From: a virus
DNA length: 62,828 nucleotides
Strand: one strand, 5' to 3'
IMG/VR virus record: IMGVR_UViG_3300003873_000011
Span: 1-62,828 of that record
Shown one piece after another: positions 1 through 8,110 of this stretch. The notes under the pieces were generated by a model, which saw nothing but the letters and a program-made list of their open reading frames with translations, searched no databases and had not been told where the DNA came from. How positions within the stretch are numbered: the first letter of the stretch is position 1; each line of letters opens with the position of its first letter. The position numbers and the translations under genes are program-made.

Positions 1-1
1 A

Positions 2-223
2 GACACTGTACAAGATTTAACTATTGCTCTACCTCTTGTACATACTATAAATGACACTATTGTGGTTTATTCTGGAGAGTCTAGTGAAAGCTATAATGTT
101 ATAGTGGATGGTAATGGTAGTTTATTAAAGAGGGTAGGTGTGTCAGATACTTTTTTACAAATAGACGTAAATGGTAGTGAAATAAAGTTCCTTAGTAATG
201 GGACAGATTGGAGAGTTATATGA
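2..223 (+). CDS. Partial tail fibre/virion protein, C-terminal end
   Basis: The reading frame is open from the window edge to a TGA at 221-223, giving 73 residues that end in NGTDWRVI. The beta-rich, Gly/Asn/Ser/Val-rich composition and this ending are usual for the C-terminus of phage tail fibres and appendages. The stop overlaps the ATG of the next gene (ATGA at 220-223), so the two are probably translationally coupled. The start lies outside the window, so neither length nor receptor-binding role can be judged. That it is coding is fairly sure; the fibre role rests on composition and position next to other tail genes. Confidence 0.7.
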   Translation, partial: DTVQDLTIALPLVHTINDTIVVYSGESSESYNVIVDGNGSLLKRVGVSDTFLQIDVNGSEIKFLSNGTDWRVI

Positions 224-1173
224 AGTTAAGTGATTTTAATAATGGTGGTGGTGGTGTTGTCGGTGAGATGAAACCTTTGAATGTTAAAGGTAAAGTAGGT
301 TTTCCACATGAGCCTTTAGGTCGTGGGAATACTACCTTATCTGAGGTAGTGACTACTGTAGGTAATGAGCAATGGCTTATTACAGGTAGCTCTATTTCTG
401 ATGTTTTACTTTACCCAGATGTAAAATGGAACTTTACTGACATGGGAATTACTCCTGCTGCATGTTCATGTCAGTCTGCTGCTATTCGTTCTGTCTCTCC
501 GTATGAAAGATACTTATATACTACAGATGGTGTTACAATTAGTAAAATTTCTATGACTGATTATACTACAACTCCTGATTTTGCTAATGCTACTTCGTTA
601 GCACTACCTACAGGATATATTAACCCTACTAGTGTTTATTTTTCAAACAGTACTTTGTATGTATCTTGTGTTGATGCAAATTCTAACAGCGTGGTTCTAT
701 CTTATGTAAATGATGTGTTTGTTTCTGAAGTAGCTAAGTTACCTGGTAGCTATAATATTATGGTTATCAATAATATTATTTATTATGCGGGAAGTAGTGG
801 GCTGGTCCATGTATACGGCTATGATATGACTACTAATACATCTTTAGGTCGTCTAAGTTCTTTCATGCTTATTTGGGGTGAGTTCTTGGGTACTGTTATA
901 GATGGTCGGTTATATACAGGTATTGGTTCGATGAGTATCTCTATATATGATGCCTCTACTCTGATTAGTGACCCAGCTTCACCTCCTCATCTCGCTGCTG
1001 TTGAAGGTATAATCCCTACAGCTACTAAATTTTCTATAGCTGAGAAATATGATACTGGCGTACTTATTCATTTATTTACTGGTTCGTCTTATTCTGTGAG
1101 TTTTTTAAAAATAGGTGATATGGCAACACCTTATTCACAATTTGGAGTACCTGTATTTATGAGGATTAAATAA
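220..1173 (+). CDS. Probable tail appendage protein, beta-propeller-like
   Basis: Protein of 317 residues. I choose the ATG at 220 because GGAGA at 210-214 is well placed before it; an in-frame TTG at 208 is less likely. After a Gly-rich N-terminus the chain is a series of short beta strands with repeating patterns such as YLYTTDG, TLYVSCVD, IIYYAGSSG and RLYTGIG. This resembles blades of a beta-propeller or a beta-rich receptor-binding domain. There is no signal peptide or membrane segment. It lies between a fibre fragment and other tail genes, so a virion appendage or host-recognition role is the likely reading, but I do not recognise a named family. Confidence 0.6.
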   Translation: MKLSDFNNGGGGVVGEMKPLNVKGKVGFPHEPLGRGNTTLSEVVTTVGNEQWLITGSSISDVLLYPDVKWNFTDMGITPAACSCQSAAIRSVSPYERYLYTTDGVTISKISMTDYTTTPDFANATSLALPTGYINPTSVYFSNSTLYVSCVDANSNSVVLSYVNDVFVSEVAKLPGSYNIMVINNIIYYAGSSGLVHVYGYDMTTNTSLGRLSSFMLIWGEFLGTVIDGRLYTGIGSMSISIYDASTLISDPASPPHLAAVEGIIPTATKFSIAEKYDTGVLIHLFTGSSYSVSFLKIGDMATPYSQFGVPVFMRIK

Positions 1174-1241
1174 TGGAACATATAGACAGCAAAGTTATTG
1201 ACTCTTCTGTGGGTTTTTTACAACTTGTTTTAAACACATAG
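1173..1241 (+). CDS. Short 22-residue ORF ending after a T6 slippery run
   Basis: The ATG overlaps the TAA of the previous gene (TAATG at 1171-1175). The frame codes 22 residues and stops at 1239-1241. Codons GGT TTT TTA form the heptamer T TTT TTA at 1214-1220, a classic -1 slippery site. Slipping back one base there moves into exactly the frame of the next long ORF, which has no convincing start of its own. This may therefore be the 5' end of that gene, joined by programmed frameshifting or broken by a homopolymer indel. It could also be meaningless. Confidence 0.35.
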   Translation: MEHIDSKVIDSSVGFLQLVLNT

Positions 1242-1258
1242 TTTGTAAAAGCAATGCT

Positions 1259-1699
1259 TTGCATTTTTCCCTTTACGTAAGTGTTGAAGATTTTGGAGAG
1301 TATTACCTTTTATCTCCAATCTATTGTAATTGTGTTTTTATCGGTAAGGGCTCATTCCCTAGTAGCTCTGCAGGTAGAACTACCGTAGATAAAGATATGT
1401 TAGTTGGTTTAGGTGTAGACATACTAGCTGAAGATAGAAAAGCTAATGTATCTACTCTACTTGCAAAGCAACAAGCAGAGGTAGATTCTACACCTATGAG
1501 TGCTTTGCATATAAAGTCGTTAGAGAGTATCATTGGTAAAGCGATTAGACGTTCAAGTCCTGTACGTTGGATAGTTAATGGGTTAGCTGTATCTTTAACT
1601 GTTCCTGAGGCACAAACTATGGCTGACAACGCTTCTGATTTCATAGAAGAAATTTATTTTCGTTATGAGCCTCTTATCAATGCAGCAAAAATTGCTTAG
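1259..1699 (+). CDS. Hypothetical phage protein, tail-region, start uncertain
   Basis: An open frame of up to 146 residues whose nominal start is a TTG at 1259 with no SD. The frame is open from about 1202. The C-terminal 100 residues (from GRTTVDKDM) look like a real helical domain ending FRYEPLINAAKIA. Its outline loosely recalls small helical chaperone-like domains found at the ends of tail-fibre operons, but I cannot name the family. The first 40 residues are Cys- and aromatic-rich and look less convincing. The upstream T6 slippery site at 1214-1220 could feed ribosomes into this frame. It sits between two tail genes. Confidence 0.5.
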   Translation: MHFSLYVSVEDFGEYYLLSPIYCNCVFIGKGSFPSSSAGRTTVDKDMLVGLGVDILAEDRKANVSTLLAKQQAEVDSTPMSALHIKSLESIIGKAIRRSSPVRWIVNGLAVSLTVPEAQTMADNASDFIEEIYFRYEPLINAAKIA

Positions 1700-1706
1700 T
1701 AGTAAG

Positions 1707-1755
1707 TATACACTAGCATCTTGTGATGGTGTATATTGTTAATCTGAAAATTAAC
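1707..1755 (+). other. Two stem-loops in the 1700-1880 intergenic gap
   Basis: TATACAC at 1707-1713 pairs with GTGTATA at 1729-1735, with CATC/GATG (1717-1720/1725-1728) extending the stem above a 3-nt bulge. A second stem follows, GTTAAT 1738-1743 with ATTAAC 1750-1755. Neither is followed by a clean T run, so they are weak terminators at best. They may instead be a processing or attenuation structure between tail genes. The rest of this 180-bp gap is T-rich and holds the SD of the next gene but no ORF. Confidence 0.4.
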
Positions 1756-1880
1756 ATAAAGAGTGTGTTGTTTTTATACCTCTTTATCTTAGTTTTTTGT
1801 CTCTTAGCACATACCTCTTAAATTAGTGGTTTTGGTCTATTAGACTTTGTTAATAAATTTTTAAAATTGTAGGAGAGTAA

Positions 1881-2132
1881 ATGACAATAATAAGTGATAG
1901 TTTGCATGGTATACATTTAGTTGCATTAGATGAGTATCAACTAACACCTAGTACCCAAGTATCAATGCAATTGACTATAGGAGATTCTTGTGAGTACCAA
2001 TTTAATCAGTTGGATCAAGATGCTTGGAGTACTTTACGGAATGGAGAACACTTACAATGCCCACTTGGTAAGGTAGTGTACTTTAGAAGTAGTGTAAGAG
2101 ATGCTAAATTAGTAAGAACGGATGTGGTATAA
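1881..2132 (+). CDS. Small hypothetical tail-region protein
   Basis: An 83-residue protein starting at an ATG with a strong AGGAGAG SD 3-4 bases upstream. It is predicted to be mostly beta, with a Thr/Gln-rich middle, no membrane segment and one Cys. Its stop overlaps the start of the large tail fibre gene (TAATG), so the two are probably made together. A small fibre-associated protein or assembly factor would fit the position. I do not recognise a family. Confidence 0.6.
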   Translation: MTIISDSLHGIHLVALDEYQLTPSTQVSMQLTIGDSCEYQFNQLDQDAWSTLRNGEHLQCPLGKVVYFRSSVRDAKLVRTDVV

Positions 2133-3889
2133 TGCAACAGAAAATGATTGATCCATTTGGCTTAATTAGTGGTAGTAGATCTGATAATAACTTAACTAAT
2201 GCACTAAAGGCAGCTATAGAGTTAAAGAAAGTCAAAGATGTAACTACAGACCCAGTTAATAATTGGCTTGTTGTTACGTATACAGATGGTACATCTGCTA
2301 ATCTTAATTTAGATAATATAGTTACTGATATTTATGTTGATGGTGCTTCTTTAGATGCTATCACTAATGTACTTACTTTGACTAGTTCTACTGGAGGAGC
2401 TGATGTAGTAGTTAACTTATCTGATTTTATTAATAGTTCTGAGTTTATTACAGGACAGGCTCTTAAAGTAGATAAAGTAGTTGGTAAACAACTGTCTACT
2501 GAAGACTATACCACAGCTGATAAACTTAAGTTAGGTCTTATTGAGAATGGTGCAACAGCAGACCAAACTGCTACAGAAATAAAAACTTTATATGAGAGTA
2601 ATACTAATACAAATGCTTTTACTGATACAGAAAAGTCGTTAGTTGCTAGTGCCTTGCAGAGTGCTACTACAGACCTTAGTACTTCTATAACTAGTACTAG
2701 TGTTACAATAAATAGTTCTGCTGGTACTAATACAACATTATTAGGTGCTACAAGCACTACAGCTGGTGTAATGACATCTACGGATAAAACAAAATTAGAT
2801 GGGTTAAATGACGCTAACTATGTAAAAAATAATGTTAGTAACCAACAAATGAGAAATATAATTGTTGGTGGTGGTCAGGCAGCATTAAGCGAAGGTGGTC
2901 AAATAGATTTTGTAGCATCACCAAGTAGCGGTTTATCCAATATGGTGATAGATGTATACGGTTCATCTGCAACTAATCATAACTTCAGAATGCTACAAAG
3001 AGACTCTACAAATGCTACTACAGCATTAACTTTCCCTGCTGTAACTGGGTGGGTATGGACATCAGCTAATGATGGTGTTGGGAGTGGTCTTGATGCAGAT
3101 TTGTTAGGTGGGTTAACAAGAAATCAGCTTAGTATAATAGACAATATTAATACTGCTATGACTGGTGGAGGTACAATTATATATGATGCAAATAGTAATT
3201 TATCATGGTCAAAAAGGTTCATAGCTATTGCAATAGGTAGAGGGGCTGATATTCTATCTGGATTTTTTGAAATACTTCAACCTCCTGCAGGTACAGTAAT
3301 ACATGGTGTAGGGTCTAGGACTAGCGTTACTGCAAATGCTTCTGGAATACCGTTAACTAACTGGGATACATTATGGTATAAACTCCCATTAGGCTCATCA
3401 AATGCTTCTAACAATAGCAATTTTTATATTACAAATTATCCAGGTGTAAATTTTGATGTACCAAAAGATTGGGTCATGTTGGCAACAATAAATGGTGATT
3501 CTCTTGGTTCTGATATGGTTAAGCATGCGAAGTGTGCGAATGGGGTTATCGTTCCTTTTGGTGACTCGTATAGACAAGACACAGGTATAATTAGCCCAAC
3601 TCTATTAAATGGCTGGGTTAATTACGGTGGATCATATATACTTACACAATTCACTAGAAAAGCAGGCATGGTAACTATAACAGGAATGGTTAAAGCTGGT
3701 GTTATTAGTACAACTTTACCTATATTTAATTTACCTGTTGGTTTTAGACCAAAAGGAAGAATAGTATCTACACAAATGTCTAATGGTGCAGCTTGTAGAA
3801 TGGACGTACTAGCTAACGGTGATGTGCTACCATACTCAGGTAGTAATGCTTGGTATTCATTTAACTTAACTTTTAAAGCGGAGCAATAA
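2132..3889 (+). CDS. Tail fibre protein
   Basis: A 585-residue protein. Residues about 120-230 carry a segment common in phage fibres, with TADKLKLGLIENGATADQT and TNTNAFTDTEKSL followed later by a second STDKTKLDGL copy. These form fibrous, trimer-type linkers between a virion-anchoring N-terminus and a receptor-binding C-terminus. The C-terminal part is beta-rich and includes DWVMLATINGD and a final ARVDVLANGD-like strand region typical of fibre tips. There are no catalytic motifs. The start overlaps the stop of the upstream small gene, and the downstream gene begins 1 base after its stop. The fibre assignment is firm; the host receptor is unknown. Confidence 0.85.
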   Translation: MQQKMIDPFGLISGSRSDNNLTNALKAAIELKKVKDVTTDPVNNWLVVTYTDGTSANLNLDNIVTDIYVDGASLDAITNVLTLTSSTGGADVVVNLSDFINSSEFITGQALKVDKVVGKQLSTEDYTTADKLKLGLIENGATADQTATEIKTLYESNTNTNAFTDTEKSLVASALQSATTDLSTSITSTSVTINSSAGTNTTLLGATSTTAGVMTSTDKTKLDGLNDANYVKNNVSNQQMRNIIVGGGQAALSEGGQIDFVASPSSGLSNMVIDVYGSSATNHNFRMLQRDSTNATTALTFPAVTGWVWTSANDGVGSGLDADLLGGLTRNQLSIIDNINTAMTGGGTIIYDANSNLSWSKRFIAIAIGRGADILSGFFEILQPPAGTVIHGVGSRTSVTANASGIPLTNWDTLWYKLPLGSSNASNNSNFYITNYPGVNFDVPKDWVMLATINGDSLGSDMVKHAKCANGVIVPFGDSYRQDTGIISPTLLNGWVNYGGSYILTQFTRKAGMVTITGMVKAGVISTTLPIFNLPVGFRPKGRIVSTQMSNGAACRMDVLANGDVLPYSGSNAWYSFNLTFKAEQ

Positions 3890-3890
3890 A

Positions 3891-4250
3891 ATGGAAAAAT
3901 ATGAAGATGACTTAAAAGAAGCTAAAGAGTTAACACCAAGAGAGAATATGAGAATTCTTAAATGGTTAGTAAAGGACTGGAATTTAGGTCCTAAAGTAGC
4001 TTACGATAACAATCAAGGTAATAATGCTTTTTGGAATGGTATAGCTAAAGTATGGGGTATACCTACTAAAGAAGCTCGTAGAAGAAGTTGTGCTAATTGT
4101 GAGTACGGAAAGATAGAAGCAGATTATTTAGAGGCTATGGAGCATATACCTTATAACAAATTTGATAAAGATGGTGGTATGAGAGTATGGTGTGATGAGT
4201 TCGATTTTATATGTCATGCTACTAGGGTTTGTCAGAAATGGGAAGAATAG
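3891..4250 (+). CDS. Conserved phage protein with Cys cluster
   Basis: A 119-residue protein preceded by a GGAG SD at the end of the fibre gene. It carries CANC at about residue 64, then WC, IC and VCQ in the last 25 residues: five cysteines in all, in a pattern suggesting a zinc-binding or Fe-S fold. Proteins with this layout (CANCxYG, then an acidic DKDGGMRVWC stretch) occur next to tail or lysis genes in several podoviruses, but I know of no assigned function. It ends 74 bases before the holin candidate, after which a promoter-like element follows. Confidence 0.6.
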   Translation: MEKYEDDLKEAKELTPRENMRILKWLVKDWNLGPKVAYDNNQGNNAFWNGIAKVWGIPTKEARRRSCANCEYGKIEADYLEAMEHIPYNKFDKDGGMRVWCDEFDFICHATRVCQKWEE

Positions 4251-4260
4251 TGTTGTTTTA

Positions 4261-4269
4261 TGGTATTAT
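4261..4269 (+). promoter_or_regulatory. Extended -10 promoter candidate before lysis genes
   Basis: TGGTATTAT follows a short T-rich stretch and lies 55 bases before the holin candidate. It fits the extended -10 pattern TGnTATnnT seen before other late genes here. No -35 hexamer is evident. Confidence 0.5.
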
Positions 4270-4324
4270 TACAAATGAAACAGAACATTAATAAGTTCAA
4301 TATTATATTTAAGGTAGAATTACA

Positions 4325-4636
4325 ATGGAAGTAAAAATAGCTGAAGTAACTGGTGCTGTTAGTGATTTAACTAACGTATCTCAATTACAGTGGGGCAGGA
4401 TAGTAGAGATTGGGTTTATCGCTCTACTATTGTTTGCATTGTACTATTTCATTAAGCAGTTTATGAAAACTATTGATGATAGGAATGATGCAAATGAAGC
4501 TAGGCTAAACCATCTTGAGGATACCTTGAAGCTTGAACAAGACAATAAGGATAGATGTATAGCAGATTTAAGGGACACTACAGCAGAGCTAAGAGCTGTT
4601 AGACGATTATTAGAGAAGGGTTTACATGCCGATTAG
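4325..4636 (+). CDS. Holin candidate, one TM segment plus coiled coil
   Basis: A 103-residue protein. Residues 26-44 form one hydrophobic segment (IVEIGFIALLLFALYYFI), followed by a long charged helix to the C-terminus (residues 50-100) that should form a coiled coil. A single TM with a charged tail, directly ahead of spanin and endolysin genes, is the usual layout of a small pinholin or holin-like protein that permeabilises the inner membrane. It could also be an antiholin or another membrane anchor. A weak AAGG SD lies upstream and the end overlaps the i-spanin gene by 11 bases. Confidence 0.6.
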   Translation: MEVKIAEVTGAVSDLTNVSQLQWGRIVEIGFIALLLFALYYFIKQFMKTIDDRNDANEARLNHLEDTLKLEQDNKDRCIADLRDTTAELRAVRRLLEKGLHAD

Positions 4637-4910
4637 ATTGTTATGGACCTTTATACCTTTTTTTATTATTATTGTTTCAGCTCTTAGTTATCACTATACC
4701 AAGGTATCTTTTTTAAAAGCTAAAATTGACACTTGTGAATCAATTCAAAAAAAAGCTGTTAAAGCTTATGAAGTTGAGGTTAAGCAAGTTAATAAGATAG
4801 ATCACATGCTTGACAATGTAGTTAAAGATTATACAAATAACACTAGTAAAAAGGTTGTAAATGAGAATGTCAGTAGTACTGTTGGTAAGCATATTATTAC
4901 TTTTAACTAA
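4626..4910 (+). CDS. Inner-membrane spanin (i-spanin, Rz-like)
   Basis: A 94-residue protein with an N-terminal signal-anchor (residues 3-22, LLWTFIPFFIIIVSALSY), then a periplasmic helical domain rich in Lys, Asp, Glu and Val likely to form a coiled coil. With the overlapping lipoprotein gene, this gives a classic two-component spanin complex that fuses inner and outer membranes in the last step of lysis. Gene overlap with the holin candidate upstream and with the o-spanin inside its 3' end supports the call. The presence of spanins implies a host with an outer membrane. Confidence 0.75.
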   Translation: MPIRLLWTFIPFFIIIVSALSYHYTKVSFLKAKIDTCESIQKKAVKAYEVEVKQVNKIDHMLDNVVKDYTNNTSKKVVNENVSSTVGKHIITFN

Positions 4911-5037
4911 TTGCTCTCGTAGGGTTGAGTATACACCTAAACCTACACCTAGACCTACGTTATCTTATTTTAAAGTAGATAAGATGATTTTTAAACCTTT
5001 GGAGGTTGAGTATGAAATCAAAAATAGTGGAGATTAA
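4861..5037 (+). CDS. Outer-membrane spanin lipoprotein (o-spanin, Rz1-like)
   Basis: A 58-residue protein in the +1 frame relative to the i-spanin and overlapping its last 50 bases. AAGG at 4851-4854 is a good SD. It begins MRMSVVLLVSILLLLTNC: a short signal peptide with a lipobox-like LTNC, Cys18 being the expected lipidation site (Asn at -1 is unusual but tolerated). A proline-rich stretch follows (TPKPTPRPT), as in Rz1-type proteins. It would be anchored in the outer membrane and bind the i-spanin across the periplasm. The nested arrangement, lipobox and Pro-rich domain make this assignment strong although no homology search was run. Confidence 0.8.
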   Translation: MRMSVVLLVSILLLLTNCSRRVEYTPKPTPRPTLSYFKVDKMIFKPLEVEYEIKNSGD

Positions 5038-5176
5038 ATTAGAAGATTGGGAAGCCTTAATTGCAAAGATTCGTAAGAAGGATGAGTACATAACTAAATT
5101 GGAGAGATCTAATAAGGCTTATGAAGAACAAATAAAAATATACAAAAGGTATAAAGATGAGACACAAAAAGTTTAG
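5012..5176 (+). CDS. Small charged coiled-coil protein in lysis cassette
   Basis: A 54-residue protein beginning at ATG 5012 with a perfect GGAGG SD at 5001-5005. The sequence is almost entirely charged helix (KLEDWEALIAKIRKKDEY then KLERSNKAYEEQIK) with no membrane segment or cysteine. It overlaps the o-spanin end by 26 bases and the amidase start by 20. The SD and tight packing make it a real gene. A role in lysis timing is possible from position only. Confidence 0.6.
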   Translation: MKSKIVEIKLEDWEALIAKIRKKDEYITKLERSNKAYEEQIKIYKRYKDETQKV

Positions 5177-5660
5177 TTCTGTAGGTAAGGTTTTAAATCC
5201 TTTAGAGCTTTATAAAACAAATAGAGAAGTAAACAAGTTAGTTATCCACTGCACTGCTACTGTCAGTAAAAATATTGGTGTAGATGCTAATATGGTAGAT
5301 GGTTGGCACAGGGATAGATGGGGTTCTGGTATAGGTTACCATTATCTCGTTAAGAGAGATGGTACACTTGAAAAAGGTAGATGGGTTGACTATATAGGTT
5401 CTCATGCTAAAGGTGAGAATGTTGGTTCAATCGGAATAGTTTATTCAGGTGGTGTTAAAGTTGACCCTAGTGGTAAGCTAGTATCTGATATAGATAATCT
5501 AACTACCGAACAGCTAAAAACTTTAACAACTACTGTAGACTCTTTAAAAAAGTTGTATGGTATTGATACTAATATGGTGTTTGGGCACAGAGAACTCCCT
5601 AACGTAGCTAAAGATTGTCCTTGTATGGATATGGATGCGTTTAGAAATTCTTTAAGCTAG
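5157..5660 (+). CDS. N-acetylmuramoyl-L-alanine amidase endolysin (T7 lysozyme-like)
   Basis: A 167-residue Amidase_2-family enzyme that cuts the amide between MurNAc and L-Ala in peptidoglycan. Zinc ligands match T7 lysozyme: His31 (IHCTA), His144 (FGHREL) and Cys154 (KDCPC). Tyr61 (GYHYLVKRDG) and Lys152 match the T7 catalytic Tyr46 and Lys128. No signal peptide is seen, so release through the holin is expected. The N-terminal 25 residues extend beyond the T7 protein. In T7 and relatives the same fold also inhibits the phage RNA polymerase; whether this happens here with the virion polymerase is not known. Confidence 0.9.
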   Translation: MRHKKFSSVGKVLNPLELYKTNREVNKLVIHCTATVSKNIGVDANMVDGWHRDRWGSGIGYHYLVKRDGTLEKGRWVDYIGSHAKGENVGSIGIVYSGGVKVDPSGKLVSDIDNLTTEQLKTLTTTVDSLKKLYGIDTNMVFGHRELPNVAKDCPCMDMDAFRNSLS

Positions 5661-5664
5661 TTTG

Positions 5665-5673
5665 TGGTATGAT
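5665..5673 (+). promoter_or_regulatory. Extended -10 promoter candidate before portal gene
   Basis: TGGTATGAT lies 26 bases before the portal ATG, just after the amidase stop. It matches the TGnTATnnT pattern; no clear -35. Confidence 0.5.
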
Positions 5674-5698
5674 TTCAGTAAATAATGGAAGGTGTTAA

Positions 5699-7864
5699 AT
5701 GGCAATAGAAATGAATAAACCTCCTCTTGCTGAAGTTGTCAACATACAACCTACTTGGAGTAAAGCTCCTACTAGAAACGACTTGTATAATGATTATGCT
5801 TCAGCTCTTAGTGGACAAGAAGATTATAGAGCTAAACTAAGAGAGTATAAGTCTATTCTTGAAGGTGGAGCTAAACCTAAAACTAGGGTTGGTAAGAGTA
5901 CTGCTGTATCTCTATTAGCTAGAGAACATGCAGAATGGACTAAACCTGTTCTATCTGAAGCAATCCTAAGTACTAAGAATATGTTTAAGATTTCTCCAGT
6001 TGGTAGTGAAGATTCTTTAGCAGCTACCCAGAACTCTTTAGTAATTAATAATCAATGGAGTAACAAGATTAATAAAGTTAAGCTTGTTAATGATATTGTT
6101 CTTAACATTGTAGAGGAAGGTACTGTTGTAGTCAAAACTGGTTGGGAAGCTGTAGAGGGTGTTAAAGAGGTTGAGAAAGAAAAACCTACCTTCGCTACTC
6201 AAGAACAACTTTTAGCTATGGTACAACAAGGGCAAATGAGTGCTGAAGAAGTACAACAATCTATTGATACTAATCAACCTATACAAGTAGGTACAGAGAT
6301 AGTTTATGTTGAAGAACCTACTTTGATAAAGAATCAACCTTACTATGAGGTATGTACTAATGCTAATGTAACTATAGACCCTACTTGTAATGGTGTTGTA
6401 GAAGATGCTAAGTTTGTTATATATGAGTTTGATACTTCTTATGCAGAATTAAAACAAGATGAGTATACTAAAGATCCTGAGACAGGTGATGAGTCAGGGT
6501 TTTATTATAATGTAGATAGATTTAAATTAGGTGATGATAGTGACCCTGCTTATGATGAGTTTAAGACTGCTGCTTCTAATAATTTTGACTTTGATGATAC
6601 TTCACTTAAAAGATTGAGAGCTTATGAGTATTGGGGTTATCGTGATATACGTGGTGATGGTAACCTTGTTAGTATTGTAGCCACATGGATTGGCAATACT
6701 TTAGTTCGTTTAGAGGAGAATCCTTTCCCTCATGGCAGAATACCTTTTAGCACTGCTGCTTATATGCCTAGAAAAGGCCAGTATCAAGGTGAACCTGATG
6801 CTAGTTTATTACAACAAAGTCAAGCTAGAATAGGTAGAATGAATAGAGCTATTGATGATAAGACTGCTGAAGATGCTATTGGTCAGAAGTTTATCCATGA
6901 AAGTTTCTTAAAACCCTCTGCTAAGAATGCTATGGAAAAAGGTAATACAACGTATTATTCAGGTAATATGCATCCTAGAGACGCTATTTGGAAGAATGAT
7001 GTACAACCTTTAGGTTCTACCCAATTTGATATTATAGCTAGAGAAGAGAAGAAAGCTTCTGAGTTGAGTGGTAGTATTGCTTTCGCTGGACCTAGTAGTA
7101 ATCCTAAACTTGGTGGTGGTGTTGGGCAAAAGAGTTCTATGGATTCTACAGCCCAAAGGAGGCTAAGTGTTCTTAGGAGAATTGGTACTATGTTTGAAGA
7201 TATGGCTAGAATGACTGTAGCTATGAATCAAGTATATTTATCTGAAACAGAGATTGTTCGTAGTACTGGAGATCAGTTTGTTACAATAGCTAGAGATGAC
7301 TTAGAAGGTAGACTTGACTTTAATGTAGAAATATCAACCCCTGAGAAGGATGAAGAACAAGCTAATAGAATTATGACTCTTATGCAAACTAATGCTGCTT
7401 CTCAGAAACCTGAGACTGTAGAGATGATGTATGTTAAGATGCTAGAACTATGGAAGATGCCTGAAGAAGCTCAAGCTATCCGAGATCAACAGCCACCTCC
7501 ACCAGACCCTAGACAAGAGAGGTTACTAGATTTACAAATACAGAAAGAAGAGTTAGATAATGCTATTAAAGCAAAAACACTTGAGGATCTTGATAGTAAG
7601 ATATTTGAACGTATGTCTCGTGTTGATGAGAACTTACAAGCTGATGTTGCTAAGAAACAAGCTGAAGCTAACAAAGCTAATGCTACTGCTGAGAAGTTGA
7701 GTATTGAGACAGATATAGCTACTCAAATGTTCTTAGATAATGATAGTGGTAAAAAACGACAAGAGGACTTAGAAGATAGAGAACTAGATGCTATCTATAA
7801 AGAGAGAGAAGCTGAATTACAACAATCTACAAATATAGACAAAGCTGTTAGAGTTGTTGTGTAA
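5699..7864 (+). CDS. Portal protein
   Basis: A 721-residue protein with a GGAAGG SD. Size, position upstream of scaffold and capsid genes, and organisation fit a podovirus portal: an N-terminal helical part, a central wing/clip region (about 130-420) with beta strands such as TVVVKTGWE and PYYEVCTNANVTIDP, and a core region including ARIGRMNRAIDDKTAED. The C-terminal 130 residues are a long Gln/Glu/Ala-rich helical barrel (from about 600) following a PPPPDP linker. The portal forms the dodecameric channel at the DNA-entry vertex and docks the terminase. N4 gp59 (about 760 residues) is the likely counterpart. The terminase gene is not in this window. Confidence 0.85.
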   Translation: MAIEMNKPPLAEVVNIQPTWSKAPTRNDLYNDYASALSGQEDYRAKLREYKSILEGGAKPKTRVGKSTAVSLLAREHAEWTKPVLSEAILSTKNMFKISPVGSEDSLAATQNSLVINNQWSNKINKVKLVNDIVLNIVEEGTVVVKTGWEAVEGVKEVEKEKPTFATQEQLLAMVQQGQMSAEEVQQSIDTNQPIQVGTEIVYVEEPTLIKNQPYYEVCTNANVTIDPTCNGVVEDAKFVIYEFDTSYAELKQDEYTKDPETGDESGFYYNVDRFKLGDDSDPAYDEFKTAASNNFDFDDTSLKRLRAYEYWGYRDIRGDGNLVSIVATWIGNTLVRLEENPFPHGRIPFSTAAYMPRKGQYQGEPDASLLQQSQARIGRMNRAIDDKTAEDAIGQKFIHESFLKPSAKNAMEKGNTTYYSGNMHPRDAIWKNDVQPLGSTQFDIIAREEKKASELSGSIAFAGPSSNPKLGGGVGQKSSMDSTAQRRLSVLRRIGTMFEDMARMTVAMNQVYLSETEIVRSTGDQFVTIARDDLEGRLDFNVEISTPEKDEEQANRIMTLMQTNAASQKPETVEMMYVKMLELWKMPEEAQAIRDQQPPPPDPRQERLLDLQIQKEELDNAIKAKTLEDLDSKIFERMSRVDENLQADVAKKQAEANKANATAEKLSIETDIATQMFLDNDSGKKRQEDLEDRELDAIYKEREAELQQSTNIDKAVRVVV

Positions 7865-7873
7865 GGAGATTAA

Positions 7874-8110
7874 ATGCCTAGTATAGAGAACCCATATATT
7901 AAGATGAATCCTACTTTAGAAGCTGCTAAACTTACAGCTACAAGGAAAGGGTCTTCTTTAGTTGAACAGTATGCCGTTGAAGATACACGAAAAGAGTATG
8001 AGAGAGAACGTCAGTTAGCTTTAAGTCAAATGCAACAACCACAACAATTATATCTAAATCAAATGCAACAACCAGAAGTCCCTCCTATCAATGGAGGATT
8101 TAATGTCTGA
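7874..8110 (+). CDS. Small hypothetical head-region protein
   Basis: A 78-residue protein with an AAGGAG SD just after the portal stop. The first half is mixed charged. The second half has an imperfect repeat around QMQQP (SQMQQPQQLYLNQMQQPEVPP) and is low complexity. No membrane segment. The 3' end overlaps the next gene. Its place between portal and scaffold suggests a head assembly role, but no family is recognised. Confidence 0.55.
   Translation: MPSIENPYIKMNPTLEAAKLTATRKGSSLVEQYAVEDTRKEYERERQLALSQMQQPQQLYLNQMQQPEVPPINGGFNV

Noticed and set aside
1250-1264. AAAGC-AAT-GCTTT hairpin as a virion-polymerase promoter
   Set aside because: It has a 3-nt loop but points leftwards inside the late rightward block, where no leftward gene follows; likely chance.
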